A stretch of 64,000 nucleotides of DNA from Panorpa germanica (Eukaryota; Arthropoda; Insecta; Mecoptera; Panorpidae): positions 17,236,001 to 17,300,000 of the forward strand of contig OY783209.1 of assembly GCA_963678705.1 (NCBI GenBank), in the 5' to 3' direction. Positions within the stretch are counted from its first letter, which is position 1; each line of letters opens with the position of its first letter. This document shows, piece by piece, positions 34,572-45,639 of this stretch. The notes under the pieces are model-generated. The model did not search any database and was not told where the DNA came from. It saw only the letters and a list, made by a program, of their open reading frames with translations. Made by a program: the position numbers and the translations under genes.

Positions 34572-34862
34572 ATTAAAGTTTGAGTAATTTAGACTTTAAT
34601 AAAAAAAACAATTTATTTTAATTTTACTTAAATAATATTTATTTGAACTAATATTCACTGTGCGATACAGCTTATGCCTAGTTTTAAAATAGTGAGCCAG
34701 CCAATTACTATCTGCGCGATGCAGATTATACATGAACTTGAACTAATTAGATTAAGATTAACATATTACTTATATACTATTTTATTATCTCTAGAGTGCA
34801 TGGTCAGCAAAGATACTAAAGAGACATTGTTAGTTTGTGTCGTATGAAATGTGTGTTATAAC
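34572..34862 (-). repeat. 5' LTR of the gypsy element (291 bp)
   Basis: Partner of 27555-27846 with scattered substitutions and small A-run changes. AATATA follows on the right. Confidence 0.85.
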
Positions 34863-34868
34863 AATATA

Positions 34869-36371
34869 ATTATTGTTGATTTAATATTTTAGTAAATTTA
34901 TTAAACGGTTTAGTGATGTGAATAGAGTTATTATTAAAAAATAAACTTAATTTATATATCGATGTTTTCTTACGAGTTTGGCCATTGTACACTAGATATT
35001 TGTTTCTTGTAGCTTCTAAGAGATTGGGATGTAATATTTGGGTCTTTGTTTGTATCTTTAATTTTGTCATCATCAGTTTTATTATATATTGATGTATAGC
35101 AGGTATCATTATCATTGTTTTCTATTGTAATATCAGGTTTCTCTTGGTTGATTTGCTTTCTGTTTTTTTCTTGATTAGTTTTATTAAGGAATGTGTCGCT
35201 TTCTTCATTGTTAGAATTCTTTTTTTCTCTTCTTCTTTTTTAAATTGGTTCTTTAGTGGATGTCGTAGGTTGTGGTTGACTGTAAGATCTTTGTAATGAG
35301 TTACCTGTATTTGATTTATTCACTCTGGTATTGGTTCTTCTGGTTAAAGGGTTTGGTTTGTATGTTGGTATTATGTTGATACTATTGTATTTATTTGTGA
35401 TATTGGGAAAAGTCTTAGTGTAGTTTAGAGCTTCAAAAGAGTTTTGAGTTCTTACTGAGTATAAATAGTCTGTATTTTATTTTATTAACTTTAATTTTGC
35501 TTCATAAAAACTTAGATTGTGTTGGGCCATGAGATCTTTTATCTTAATTTGTCTTTTTTTTTTAGGACAATTATTGTCTGTAGCCTCGTGGTTAAGTTGA
35601 CAATTTATGCATGTCGGGTTAGGAGATGTGCATGCAGTACGTAAATGATCTTCACTTCCGCAGAAATTACATTTTGCTACATTTGCTCTGCATTTTGTGG
35701 CTGCGTGTCCAAATTTAAAACAATTATAACATTGTATCGTCTGTTGTACAAATGGTTCGCATGCTCGTCTCACTCTCCACATGTAAACATAAGCAGGAAT
35801 TGCAAGTCCTTCAAAGAATAGTTTCACTGTTGTACTGGGTTCATATTTTATAGCTCCATCAACTCTTATTTTTCGATTTAGCCTTTGCACTCTCGTTACT
35901 TTAAAAGGTGGACACTCTTTATTATTCAAAATTTTATTTTATAATAGCTACTTTTGTGCACTAGTAAAATGGGATAAACGCTTCATATCCATTGTTTTTC
36001 AGCAATGTTGATTTGGTAATTTCATTAGCTAGTATTGCATTACCACATTGAACGATTGCTCTATTTCTTCCCACTTTTTTAATTTCTATTATATAAGATT
36101 TATTGCTGATTTTACAAATTATTTTTGCTAATTTAAGAGAACTAAAAAATGTATTTCCATCACTATTATTTTTAACAATCATTACTTTATACGAGTCATA
36201 TTTTGTTTCTGTGTTGTATAAATTATTATATATTTTATTAACATTGTCACTATTGTTATTTAAGTTTTCTGCCATATCACTGGATGTTTTTTCTGTAGGA
36301 AATGATTTGTTAGTCACAGAGTTGTTTTTATTGTTCGTATTTTTATCGGGAGGTTTAGTCTCCATATCCAT
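34869..36371 (-). pseudogene. I-type LINE ORF1 (gag-like) remnant
   Basis: 36371-35961 is an N-terminal part rich in Asn/Lys followed by a nucleic-acid-binding fold-like stretch (LKLAKIICKISNKSYIIEIKKVGRNRAIVQC, shown here in under-20 pieces as KLAKIICK and VGRNRAIVQC). 35929-35477 holds three CCHC knuckles (CYNCFKFGHAATKC, CNFCGSEDHLRTAC, CINCQLNHEATDNNC). A stop and shift near 35945 split them. 35115-34870 is a further fragment before the gypsy insertion. This order matches ORF1 of I or Jockey elements; ORF2 is not found next to it. Confidence 0.75.
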
Positions 36372-36399
36372 ATTGTTAATTAACCAGTGATAATTAAGT

Positions 36400-37880
36400 A
36401 GAAGTTACTTCACTTCTTTGTAATATCACTTAATATTAATCTAAATTATAATTTAAATACAAATAAATCACGAAAAAATATTATAATTTGCAAAGAAAGA
36501 TCACTATTTATTTTATTGTCTTGTTTTTTATAAACACGTGCGCTCACCAAGGAGTCTCGCTCTAAACTGTGAATTATTACTTTCGTTACCTACAACTTCT
36601 GTAGAAATCGATATGACTTCCTGTACATGAGAAAAGGCGTTGTGAATTTTGAAAAATTCTACAATTTTATCAATGTTAATATTAATAGTTATTTCTCCGC
36701 TTCAAAAGGTTTCTGATCTTAAACAATTTAAAAAAGCAAAACTTTGAAAATAAAAATTTATCAAAATCGGAGCTGTTTCTGAGGACTTCGAAGTAAAAGG
36801 CTTCATTGACGCGACTAATTCCCTGCAATGGCTGCATAACTACATGCGATCTTAAGGTGTTTCAATTTTCGAAAGATTTTAATATTTTTTCTAATGAGAT
36901 AATTTTTTTTCTTTTTTTTCTTAGTAGTCATGGGCAGGTCCACCCGCTGGTGCCCGCTTGTCGTTGAATTTCGGACAACGTTGTATATAGTTCATTAGGG
37001 GTATTAGAAGAAAGTATTGGCATATTTTAGTAAGCAACGGTCGTTTAGGTTTAACGTTATCATTCTTACGAATTAGAGACTATGACTGTAGTGTTAGCTC
37101 TAAAGTACTTTAGAATGCATTTACTATTGTTCAAATAATGACAACAACAATTTGCTGCGACATTCACCACTGCGCTGCGTTTCGAATATAAAACCTCTTA
37201 TTCCCGGCTTCTGACTGCGATGGCTGTTTTTTTATTCGTATTGATTATTAATAAATATATTCTCGTTAAATGAAACAACCCTAACAATACTAACACTTTG
37301 TTTGTTCTGTTAATAAGGATAATAAAGGATTAAAGTGTAAGGCTAATTCTATGATTTTATGTCTTTAAATTTTTGATATTCGAATCTTAAGGGCATCTTA
37401 AATATTACAAAAATTCGTACTTTTTGGAATTAACATATACCAGCTCCAACATTTGTTTAAAATGTTTACTTAATAAAGGCGTTCATTTATCTTGAAAAGA
37501 GAAAATATTTTATATAAAATCCGGAATACGAAGGCACGCTTTTGGTTGTATATAAATTAGGCGATCCCCTTAATGAAAGAATAGTTGTCTCAGAAAACTA
37601 TGAGTTGAATCTCTCATCACATTACAGGCACTAATAGACGAACGTACCATTACAGGATTCAGAGTTTAGAGTTTGCCAGTTCTGTGGGCTCTCTGCGTCC
37701 ATCTAACAGAACGTTACTCCAAGTGCGTAAAGTAAAGTATCGAACCGATTTTAAACGTATGAAAAATATTTTTTTGCACTGTGCAGGAATGGAAGTGCAA
37801 GACGTGTATTATTCTCTGCCAGATTAAAAATTAGAACCATCACAATTACATAGCCACAGCCAACAGGAAAATAAACCATA
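36400..37880. other. No gene recognised
   Basis: AT-rich sequence. A stretch near 37185-37230 (AATATAAAACCTC then GACTGCGATGGC) could be an LTR promoter belonging to the gag fragment downstream, but no matching second LTR was found. Confidence 0.35.
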
Positions 37881-37881
37881 G

Positions 37882-38313
37882 TTGAGGTATGAATTATTGT
37901 TATTAGCTACAGATGAACATTATTTAGGTCAGTCTAATACTACATATGAAAGACATGTTTTTAAAAAAATGGAACAAAAACCTGATGAAACATTTGAGCA
38001 ATATATTGCTAGATTAAGAATCCGGGCTAAGTTATGTGAATTTGGTGGCAATTTAAATGATCAGTTGGTAGGTCAAATAAAAACAGGTTGTCAATCAGTC
38101 GAGCTAAGAAAAAAGTTACTTCAAAAAGGTAAAGTAAAACTAGATGAAGTAAACAAAGTTGGTAAAACGTTAGAAAGTTTAGGCTTGACAATAACACATT
38201 TTGAAAAAGAGTCAGGAACCTCGAATATAAACCGGTTAAGAAACAAAGATTCCGGAAATAAAGAAAAAATCCAAATGTTAAACAAAAGAAGAATTAAGGA
38301 AATAAAACGGTGA
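37882..38313 (+). pseudogene. Gypsy-type gag fragment
   Basis: 143 open codons with the retrotransposon-gag signature (YERHVFKKMEQKPDETFEQY, LRIRAKLCEFGG, LVGQIKTGCQSVELRKKLL). There is no ATG at the start. After 38313 the sequence becomes A/G-rich with stops, and a polypurine tract at 38767-38785 precedes TGTAGGGTCTGTGACTAATG, which may be the start of a 3' LTR. Protease, RT and integrase are missing, so this is an internally deleted element. Confidence 0.6.
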
Positions 38314-39129
38314 AATAAAACAGAAAGGAATAAAACATAAAAAGATAAAAGAAGATAAAAGAAGAAGAGCATAATATTTTGACATAAAGAAAGTCGACGG
38401 GGTATGGAGAAAGAAGGAGAAGGAAAGAGGATATTACACAAAGCCAGAGAAAGTAATAGAAGGAATAGGAAGCCAGATTACAACAAAAAATCATAAAGGT
38501 GTCATAAAATCAAGAAATGCTACACATCCAGTCAAGTTCAAGATTTTAAAAGAAATTAATGTTTAAGTTTATAATTGCAAACGAAAAAAAAATTTGATAT
38601 TTTTAAATTGTAATAAGACATATTAGTCAGTACTTGAAGAATGTAACTTCCAATGGTGTAAATTGAAAGAATTTGAAAAAGAAGGGAAAAGAAAAGAGTA
38701 TGCTCATTATGTTAATTTAAGTTTCAAATATTGTTTAATAATTTTTTGTATTTTGAAAATTGTAGTTTGAAAAAAAAAGAGAAAGATGTAGGGTCTGTGA
38801 CTAATGAAATCTAACAGATGGGAAAGCAAATTAGTTGTATGTATAAATAAAACCAAAACAATTTGTTAGCTAAGATACAAACCCTTATGTACAATTTGAT
38901 GAACTGTAAAAATTAATGTAAGACGATGTACGATGATTTTGCATTAATATAAAAAATTTGTTTTATTTTTATATTTATATATTAATTCTGTATGCCTTTC
39001 GGCTTTACAATCTACAGTATTATATTTCTAATACATTTTATTCCTATATACATTCAAAACTTAAAACTAAACTTAAAATAAACTTAAAATCTTCTCGACT
39101 TTTACTACTTCCAAAACTGCTTTCTGCTT

Positions 39130-39369
39130 CTTCTTCTTTTGACCCTCTCTATTATTCTCCACCAGCTTATTTATTCTCCTGTTTTTCCTTTCCTTCTTAC
39201 TATTTCCGCCATCCACCTCTTCCTTCACTGCCTCCCTTTAATAGCTGGCCAATATTCTTTTCGCTTGCTACTTTTTCTTTACACTCAAACTTATTGTGCT
39301 CCAGTGTTTCGTCCTCCGCTCCACACATTCTACACTTTCTTTCCTCACTCTTTTCCCAGTATCTGTTTC
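39130..39369 (-). pseudogene. LINE ORF2 3' end, left of the copia insertion
   Basis: Minus strand encodes Lys/Glu-rich sequence with a C-x2-C motif (CRMCG) near 39335, the usual C-terminal knuckle of this LINE group. It joins the frame at 42824-43172 once the copia element is set aside: the two halves are bordered by the same GTTTC target duplication. Confidence 0.55.
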
Positions 39370-39579
39370 TGTTATATTTAGCAGAGATAAACTATTAATT
39401 TATATTAATCAGGTTTATTATATTTAATTAGATGTACACATGAGTTATGATGTCACTGAGTATAGAATTACATAGTAGGACGGTATTACAGAGTATAGTA
39501 TTAACTACAGTATTACCGAGTGTAGAAAGAAAGATACAATAGTGTCAATACCGAGAGGGCGCTAAATTTAAATCCAACA
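39370..39579 (-). repeat. Copia 3' LTR (210 bp)
   Basis: Identical to 42609-42818. The coding frame reads through its first bases to a stop at 39545. A purine tract (TTTAGAGGGAGTG on the minus strand) lies at its inner edge. Confidence 0.95.
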
Positions 39580-42451
39580 CTCCCTCTAAATTTAGACATT
39601 CTAACAACAAATTATGATTAATTGAGTCAAATTTCTTATTCCAGCTTCTGGGGGCTTGCTTTAAACCATACAGCGACTTGTTGAGCTTGCATACCATGTT
39701 GTTTTCACAGGATAGACCTTCAGGCGGAGTCATAAATATAGTCTCTTCAAGTTTACCATATAAAAATGCAGTTTTTACATCAAGTTGTAAGATTTTAAGT
39801 TTATTTTGAACAGCCATGGAAAGTAATAAACGTATTGAATCATACCTTACAGTCGGAGCGAAGGTTTCTGTGTAGTCAATACCTGCGGTTTGTGCAAATC
39901 CCTTAGCACAAAGTCTTGATTTGAACCGTGGACCCGTTGACTCTTCTTTTATTCGGAACACCCATTTACTACCGATCACTTTGGCATTTGGAGGTTTTTC
40001 TATCAATGTCCAGGTTTCATTTTTCTTATGAGCATCAAGTTCTTCATTGATTGACTTTTTCCATTCATTTTTATTTGTTGAATGTACTGCTTCTTCATAT
40101 GTTACAGGAACACAGGATGAGAATAAACACAGATGAGTGTGTTCTTCAGTACATGGACAGTTGAAATTCTTATTTTTTCTTTTATTTCTTGGTCTCAATG
40201 TCACATTACTGACGGGAGGAGAATCAATTCTGGTGTTAGGTAAGTATTCACTGTCGGATGTTGACCTGTTTCCTTTTTCTGTCTCATATGAACTTTCTGA
40301 ATTTGTGTCGTTGTCAATCAAGCTGTCCTCTTCCGTTTTTGCTTTTTCTCTTACATCATCTTTTCTTGTATTTGTTTTGTCATTTTCAGTGTCTGTCTCA
40401 TTCAATTCTACCGAAACAAAATCTCTTTTCACTGAGGATTCAAGAAATGTAGCATCTCTGCTCTTTATTACCTTTCTAGTATTTGGTAATGTGAATCTGT
40501 ATCCTTTTGTATGGTCGCAGTATCCGATGAAGATCATTCTTTGAGCCTTTGGATCCCATTTTCTGCGTTTTTCTTTAGGTAGATGAACCATTGCTTCGCA
40601 GCCAAATATACGCATATGATTAACATTTGGTTTGCGTCCAGACCAGATTTCCATAGGAGTCTTGAAAGCTAAGGATTTGGTTGGGGAACGATTGATGATG
40701 TAAGCAGCAGTGTGTATTGCATCTGCCCAATACAACTTCGGCAGACCAGCGTTGAGTAGCATGCACTTCGCTTTTTCAACCAGTGTCCGATTCATACGTT
40801 CCGCAGTCCCATTCTGTTCAGGCGTGTATGGTGTGGTGGTCTGATGAATGATTCCGGCACCTTTCAGGTAATCAGAGAAGGCTTTGTTATCGCATTCAAG
40901 TCCGTTGTCTGTACGAAGAACCTTTATACGAGCATCCAATTGATTTTCAACTTCTTGCTTGAATTCTTTGAATTTACTGAGCACTTCAGACTTGTTGTGA
41001 AGAAAGTATACTGAAATCTTCTTGGAATATTCATCTAGGAAGGTTAAAAAATATCTGCTCCCACCGAGAGACTGGGTTTCCATTGGTCCACATACGTCAG
41101 AATGAACCAGTTCTATGTGTTTGGTGACTCTTAATCCATCACTTTTAAAAGGTAACCGTGTCTGCTTTCCCTCTTTACAAGTTATGCATTTCAGATTTTC
41201 TGTATTTCCTGAGAAAGTTAAATGCTCTGTGTTATCAGACAATTTTTTCAAAGTTTGGAAATTAAGATGTCCCATCCTCTGGTGCCAGCAAAAAGCATCT
41301 TTATCATGTTCAACACTAGACATGTGCGCAAGGCTTTCAGGCATGTTCAGTCGGTACATGTTATTTACAATGCTCGCAGTTGCTATTATTTGATTCTTGC
41401 TGTTCATGATCACACAGCCTGAGGTATCAAATTTCACTTGGCCTCCATTTTTAATAATTTGGCTTACAGATATCAGATAAGTTGCCAATTCAGGAACATA
41501 TAAGACATTTGTGAACAGAATCTTATTCTCTTGCCCGTTTTGGTCATAAATGTTTAAGCTTACATCTCCTGAGCTTTGCACAGATAACACTTTGTTATTA
41601 GCAACACGAATGTTCTTTGTTATAGGGGTAGTTTCCTTTACAATTATATTCTTGGTCTTAGTCATATGTGCCGAAGCACCGGAGTCTATGTACCAAGCAT
41701 CATCATAGTGGGATGATGTAACAAACACAGCAGCATAAGAAGAGCTAGGTTTCTGTGTCTTGTTCATGGTTTTGTATTTGTTGCATTCAAAACGTTTATG
41801 TCCATATTGATTGCAGGAATAACATCTCGGACCCTTGTAGAACTTCTTGTTTACAGAGTTGTTATGAAACTTCTTGTTGACAGCAAAAGCCGTTGTTTTG
41901 TTGTCTGAATTTCTAACATCTTGCAATAGTTTTGCTTTAACACCGTCTGCAGTTATTTTTGTGCCTGAGCTTTCGATCGCAATAATCATTGGTTGATATG
42001 ATTCGGGCAGACCGGAGAGCAGCAATGTCCCGAGCCACTCATCGTCCACTTTAAAGCCAATGTTGCGCAGCTTGTGAGCAGTTGACATAATTTTGCTCAC
42101 ATACTCTTCTATACTTTGACATCCACTTAGCGATGTGTTACATAAATCACGTAGCAGACCAACTCGGCGTGTAAGTCCTGAGTCGTCGAACGCTGCGGCT
42201 AATTTGTCCCAAACTCTTTTAGCCGTGTTTTCCTCTTGGATATGAACGTAATTGATCGGATCAACCAGAAGAATTAACTTTGTTTTCGCTTTTGTATCAC
42301 GTTTTGGATCTGTGGGTGACGCCGGGTTAACCTCAATACAATCCCATAATTCTTCGAGTTGTAGGTATGTTTTCACTGCGAATTGCCAAGTCGAATAGTT
42401 TTCACGACCGGTTAACTTCTCGATTAATGCCAGTGAATTATTCGATGCCAT
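39545..42451 (-). CDS. Copia Gag-Pol polyprotein, internally deleted
   Basis: One open frame; I take the start at ATG 42451 (MASNNSLALIEKL) rather than the ATG ten codons earlier, because copia Gags begin this way. The Gag domain has a CCHC knuckle (CYSCNQYGHKRFEC, near residue 220). Next is protease with WYIDSGASAHM, then integrase with HHCC (CWHQRMGHLN, CITCKEGK), Asp in HSDVCGP, Asp in LRTDNGLE, and Glu in TPEQNGTAERMNRTL. RT begins (WVFRIKEE, LDVKTAFLYG, SLYGLKQAPRSW) and then jumps to a short foreign-looking tail ending in the LTR. The YADD box, RT thumb and RNase H are gone, roughly 400 codons by family comparison. Confidence 0.9.
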   Translation of the reverse strand: MASNNSLALIEKLTGRENYSTWQFAVKTYLQLEELWDCIEVNPASPTDPKRDTKAKTKLILLVDPINYVHIQEENTAKRVWDKLAAAFDDSGLTRRVGLLRDLCNTSLSGCQSIEEYVSKIMSTAHKLRNIGFKVDDEWLGTLLLSGLPESYQPMIIAIESSGTKITADGVKAKLLQDVRNSDNKTTAFAVNKKFHNNSVNKKFYKGPRCYSCNQYGHKRFECNKYKTMNKTQKPSSSYAAVFVTSSHYDDAWYIDSGASAHMTKTKNIIVKETTPITKNIRVANNKVLSVQSSGDVSLNIYDQNGQENKILFTNVLYVPELATYLISVSQIIKNGGQVKFDTSGCVIMNSKNQIIATASIVNNMYRLNMPESLAHMSSVEHDKDAFCWHQRMGHLNFQTLKKLSDNTEHLTFSGNTENLKCITCKEGKQTRLPFKSDGLRVTKHIELVHSDVCGPMETQSLGGSRYFLTFLDEYSKKISVYFLHNKSEVLSKFKEFKQEVENQLDARIKVLRTDNGLECDNKAFSDYLKGAGIIHQTTTPYTPEQNGTAERMNRTLVEKAKCMLLNAGLPKLYWADAIHTAAYIINRSPTKSLAFKTPMEIWSGRKPNVNHMRIFGCEAMVHLPKEKRRKWDPKAQRMIFIGYCDHTKGYRFTLPNTRKVIKSRDATFLESSVKRDFVSVELNETDTENDKTNTRKDDVREKAKTEEDSLIDNDTNSESSYETEKGNRSTSDSEYLPNTRIDSPPVSNVTLRPRNKRKNKNFNCPCTEEHTHLCLFSSCVPVTYEEAVHSTNKNEWKKSINEELDAHKKNETWTLIEKPPNAKVIGSKWVFRIKEESTGPRFKSRLCAKGFAQTAGIDYTETFAPTVRYDSIRLLLSMAVQNKLKILQLDVKTAFLYGKLEETIFMTPPEGLSCENNMVCKLNKSLYGLKQAPRSWNKKFDSINHNLLLECLNLEGVLDLNLAPSRY

Positions 42452-42594
42452 TTTTATTCGTTGAGAACACTTTATACACAAAAAAGAACAGAAACAGTTT
42501 CAACAGCCACGTTTTTTTTTAAGGTTATGTTCACCACACTAAAAGTCTTTATCCACTTTTCCGAAAAACACACACTAAACGTCTCTAGGTTTAT

Positions 42595-42608
42595 CTGGGC
42601 CCATAACC
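42595..42608 (-). promoter_or_regulatory. Copia primer binding site (initiator tRNA-Met anticodon arm)
   Basis: The plus strand reads CTGGGCCCATAACC, which is the anticodon stem-loop of eukaryotic initiator tRNA-Met. On the element's own strand it is therefore complementary to that tRNA. It directly abuts the LTR, as in Drosophila copia, which primes from an internal tRNA fragment. Confidence 0.9.
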
Positions 42609-42818
42609 TGTTATATTTAGCAGAGATAAACTATTAATTTATATTAATCAGGTTTATTATATTTAATTAGATGTACACATGAGTTATGATGTCACTGAGT
42701 ATAGAATTACATAGTAGGACGGTATTACAGAGTATAGTATTAACTACAGTATTACCGAGTGTAGAAAGAAAGATACAATAGTGTCAATACCGAGAGGGCG
42801 CTAAATTTAAATCCAACA
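42609..42818 (-). repeat. Copia 5' LTR (210 bp)
   Basis: Identical to 39370-39579 and followed on the right by the GTTTC duplication. Confidence 0.95.
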
Positions 42819-42823
42819 GTTTC

Positions 42824-43172
42824 CTTTTTCCTCATTTCCCAATCTAAACCTTGCTGTTCTTCTTATGTGTTTTATGTCTTTTTCTATAAGGTACTGAGGC
42901 ACATTATTTTCCCATAACCTCTTATATCTTTTATTGTAGTTACTTTTTTCTATTTTTCCCATTCTCTCCTGCTGTTGTGTGTCCTTATCCCTTCTCCTTA
43001 GCTCCTCTGCCACACTTGCGCCACCTTCTCTTCTCCTCTCTGCCTCCTCGATCGCCATTCCATTCCATTCAAAGTATTCTTTTCTCTTTTTTGGACCTCC
43101 TCCCCCCCCATTCTTTATGTAATCCTCTTGTTTTATTTTAATTGTTGAAATAATATTTAAAGTAATAAGCAA
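42824..43172 (-). pseudogene. LINE ORF2 piece, right of the copia insertion
   Basis: A frame of about 120 codons, Lys/Arg/Glu-rich, with RYKRLWENNVPQYLIEKD and RTARFRLGNEEKG. This is the post-RT region of the LINE type also seen at 2030-3135 (compare IRKIARFRLGN there). It was one unit with 39130-39369 before copia inserted. Confidence 0.6.
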
Positions 43173-43179
43173 ATGTGCT

Positions 43180-44860
43180 ACAATATATATTTCGAATCTA
43201 TATTGCTCACTATGTAATCAATCATGCTGTTAAAAAGAAATCTGAAATAACAACATCGCTGCTTCGACAAGCATTTGTTTGAAACCAGTTCGTCAATATT
43301 TTTTATTCCAGTCACCAAATGTACGCAAATGTTCAAAAGCAATGCTCAAATGGACTGGTACAGATTTTTGTAATTTGCTTATAATATTACCTCTGTAATG
43401 ATATTACAAATTCTAAGCTGAGCATTTCACATATTAATACAAAACGATGCGAACTTGTTAATATTATTGTCTATTGTATATGACAGTAAAAGTAAAAGAC
43501 GTATGAAAATGTTTTAAGAAATACTACGTAGGTAAAAAGAGTGAATTCAAATGAAAAGTATTAAATTTTTTAAGTCATTGAAAATAAAAATTTAATTTTA
43601 AAGAACAATAATTACCGCTTTCGGGACCTTTGCCGTCAGTACAACTATCTATTGTTTAAAACTCTGGTAACAACGTAAACAAACTTCTAATGGTTCCCAC
43701 ACACTGGAACCGACTATTTGCGACTTTATTTATACTTTATTAGTATACTTTATTAAGAATGATGTTTATCAATGCACCACTACTTTTAAATAATCCTTTT
43801 TTCATACGTCCGTGTTCAAATTATGATTTATATGTATGTTAATCAAAATGATATCTTATCCTTTAGATGGGTATTGCATGTATTCCAGCCATATTCCGAC
43901 TCGTGTAAAATTCGCATAACAAAAAGACGGCGCTTTGGTCAATGTATGAATTACATACTTTTATGGCACAGTGGTAAATTGAGAAACATTAAAATAGAAA
44001 CTTCATTTCATGATAGGGTGTGCTAATGCGCCTATTTTCTACTGCATAGTCGAATACTCCAAGTTGTCGGTTCCAGTGTGAGAGAACCCAAGGAATTTAC
44101 TGCTAACACCCGAGCAGTAAAAAATGAATTATTGTGTAGTGGTTTTAAGTTTTTGATTACGGTGTCATGTCATTTGGCAGATAGATTAGTCTATATTTTT
44201 TTAAAACTTAGTGCTTGTGTAATCCCTATTTTTGTAACGTCACTAATTAACATTACAAATTGTCAAGTTTGGATTTGGGTAAGTTTAATTTTTATATATG
44301 ATTTACTTTTAATATAGTATGACAGTTCGCTTACCTGTGGACATTATATATTTTATTCAACTGGTTTCTTTGTATTGCACCCTTTTATGTAAATTAAGAC
44401 ATAGTAATCAGTGACGTAGCGTGCCTTAGACGGGCCCTGTATCAAAATTTGTTGGGGGTCCCATATGATGGGTAAAGTTTTTCACAAAAGGAACTGAAAA
44501 GTTCGCATTGAATTAAAATAATTGTATATTGATTATACGTTATTACTTAAAATTACCACTCTTAGGAACTAAGCTAGCCAACTGATGGTAATATATGCTT
44601 ATTGGTTCTATTTAGTATTGCAATGATATATGCAGTTAAGTGATATAATTAATACTATGCAATTAGATTAAAGGTATTTTAGGCTCATATATGTTATTAA
44701 AGAATCCTTAATAATAAGATGAATCTTTAAGCAATAATGGTTATTGGTAGTAAAAATTTTCTTACAGTATCTCGTCGGGTAATTGCTACTTTGATTTTTC
44801 TCAGCCACCAATGGTAGAAACATTATTTTACTTAGGAACATGCATAACCTTTTTCCTCGT
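43180..44860. other. No gene recognised; possibly host intron
   Basis: No transposon or coding motif found. It ends in a pyrimidine-rich stretch that serves as the splice acceptor of the exon at 44869, so at least its right part may be intronic. Confidence 0.35.
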
Positions 44861-44868
44861 TTCAACAG

Positions 44869-45133
44869 ATTTTTCAATATGCTTAATCAACCACAAGTAT
44901 TGGAAATAAATCCTGAGTCTGTTACTGCTGATATTGGTTCGATAGCCGGTGGGGGTACGATTACCCTTCAATGTGATCGAATTACGCCTGGAGAAGATGT
45001 TGCCGTTTACTTTTACGAACGCTATGAAGACACTACTGTCTGGCAAAGATATTCTGAAAATGTTAATGTTCGAAACTCTATTTATATTCGGGTACCAGGA
45101 TATATTACACTTGATATGGAGGAACCCTTTTCT
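44869..45133 (+). CDS. Exon resembling a Rel/NF-kappaB dimerisation (IPT) domain
   Basis: An 88-codon stretch is bounded by a good acceptor (TTTTTCCTCGTTTCAACAG) and a consensus donor (GTAAGT at 45134). The exon starts after the second base of a codon and ends on a codon boundary. Residues align by eye with the Rel dimerisation immunoglobulin-like fold: IAGGGTITLQCDRI for GG-E--LLCDKV, EDVAVYFYE for DI-VRFYE, a Trp at the next strand, NSIYIRVPGY for VAIVFRTPPY, and EEPF at the end. Rel factors (Dorsal, Dif, Relish) control immune and patterning genes in the insect nucleus. No neighbouring exon was found, so this may be one exon of a gene with long, transposon-filled introns, or a stranded relic. 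Other IPT-domain proteins are possible. Confidence 0.5.
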
Positions 45134-45639
45134 GTAAGTAATCAAAACCTAAAAACATTTCTCTTCTTTATAATAATCGATAAGATCAATACAAATAATT
45201 GAAATATCATAACAGTACAACTTAATTAGGTTCTGAAAGAAACAATTTTTATAAATTTATAATATAATACATCTTGAATTAATTGACAACTCAAATTTAA
45301 GATAGGTGCATACTGAATACCTGCGTGAAATCATCAATTCTATTCAATCCACATATCACTCTCAATACCTCCTCTAATCGTCTAATGAACTAAACGACGC
45401 TCTTGGTATTACAGGAATATAAATATATATTTTTTACTAATTTTTTTTTTATTGTTTTTAATCTATTACAATCTGGTCAAATAGACTAATAAGCAATTTA
45501 ACGTTAACATTATATAATATAAACATTTATGGTAATGCTCTTCAGCATACCTTATAGTATGATATGAAATATTTAACATAATTATGTATTATTTTTTGCA
45601 CTATTACATTTAATTTCATTTAACTAACTCAAATGGTTA

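Larger units (their letters stand above)
27555..34862 (-). mobile_element. Gypsy/errantivirus-like LTR element with env
   Basis: Complete by structure: LTRs at 27555-27846 and 34572-34862, coding on the minus strand in the order gag, protease, RT, RNase H, integrase, env. AATATA borders both sides (27549-27554 and 34863-34868), a plausible target duplication; one base of boundary ambiguity remains. The primer site next to the right LTR is of the tRNA-Ser type used by the 17.6/297 group. LTRs differ at numerous positions (roughly 5% by eye), so it is an older insertion. Every gene carries a stop or shift, so no virus-like particle is expected from this copy. Confidence 0.85.
39370..42818 (-). 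mobile_element. Copia element with identical LTRs and truncated pol
   Basis: LTRs of 210 bp at 39370-39579 and 42609-42818 (TGTTATATTT to AATCCAACA) look identical throughout. GTTTC flanks both sides (39365-39369, 42819-42823) as a 5-bp target duplication. Coding is on the minus strand, and the primer site adjoins the right LTR. Identical LTRs mean a very recent insertion. Yet pol lacks the RT catalytic box and all of RNase H, so this copy must have moved with enzymes from another copy. Confidence 0.95.

Noticed and set aside
38786..38945. 3' LTR of the gag fragment at 37882
   Set aside because: A polypurine tract and TGTAGGG start are suggestive, but no second LTR was found, so it is not listed as a feature.
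42595..42608. Initiator tRNA-Met gene fragment
   Set aside because: Only the anticodon arm matches and it directly abuts a copia LTR, so it is the primer binding site.
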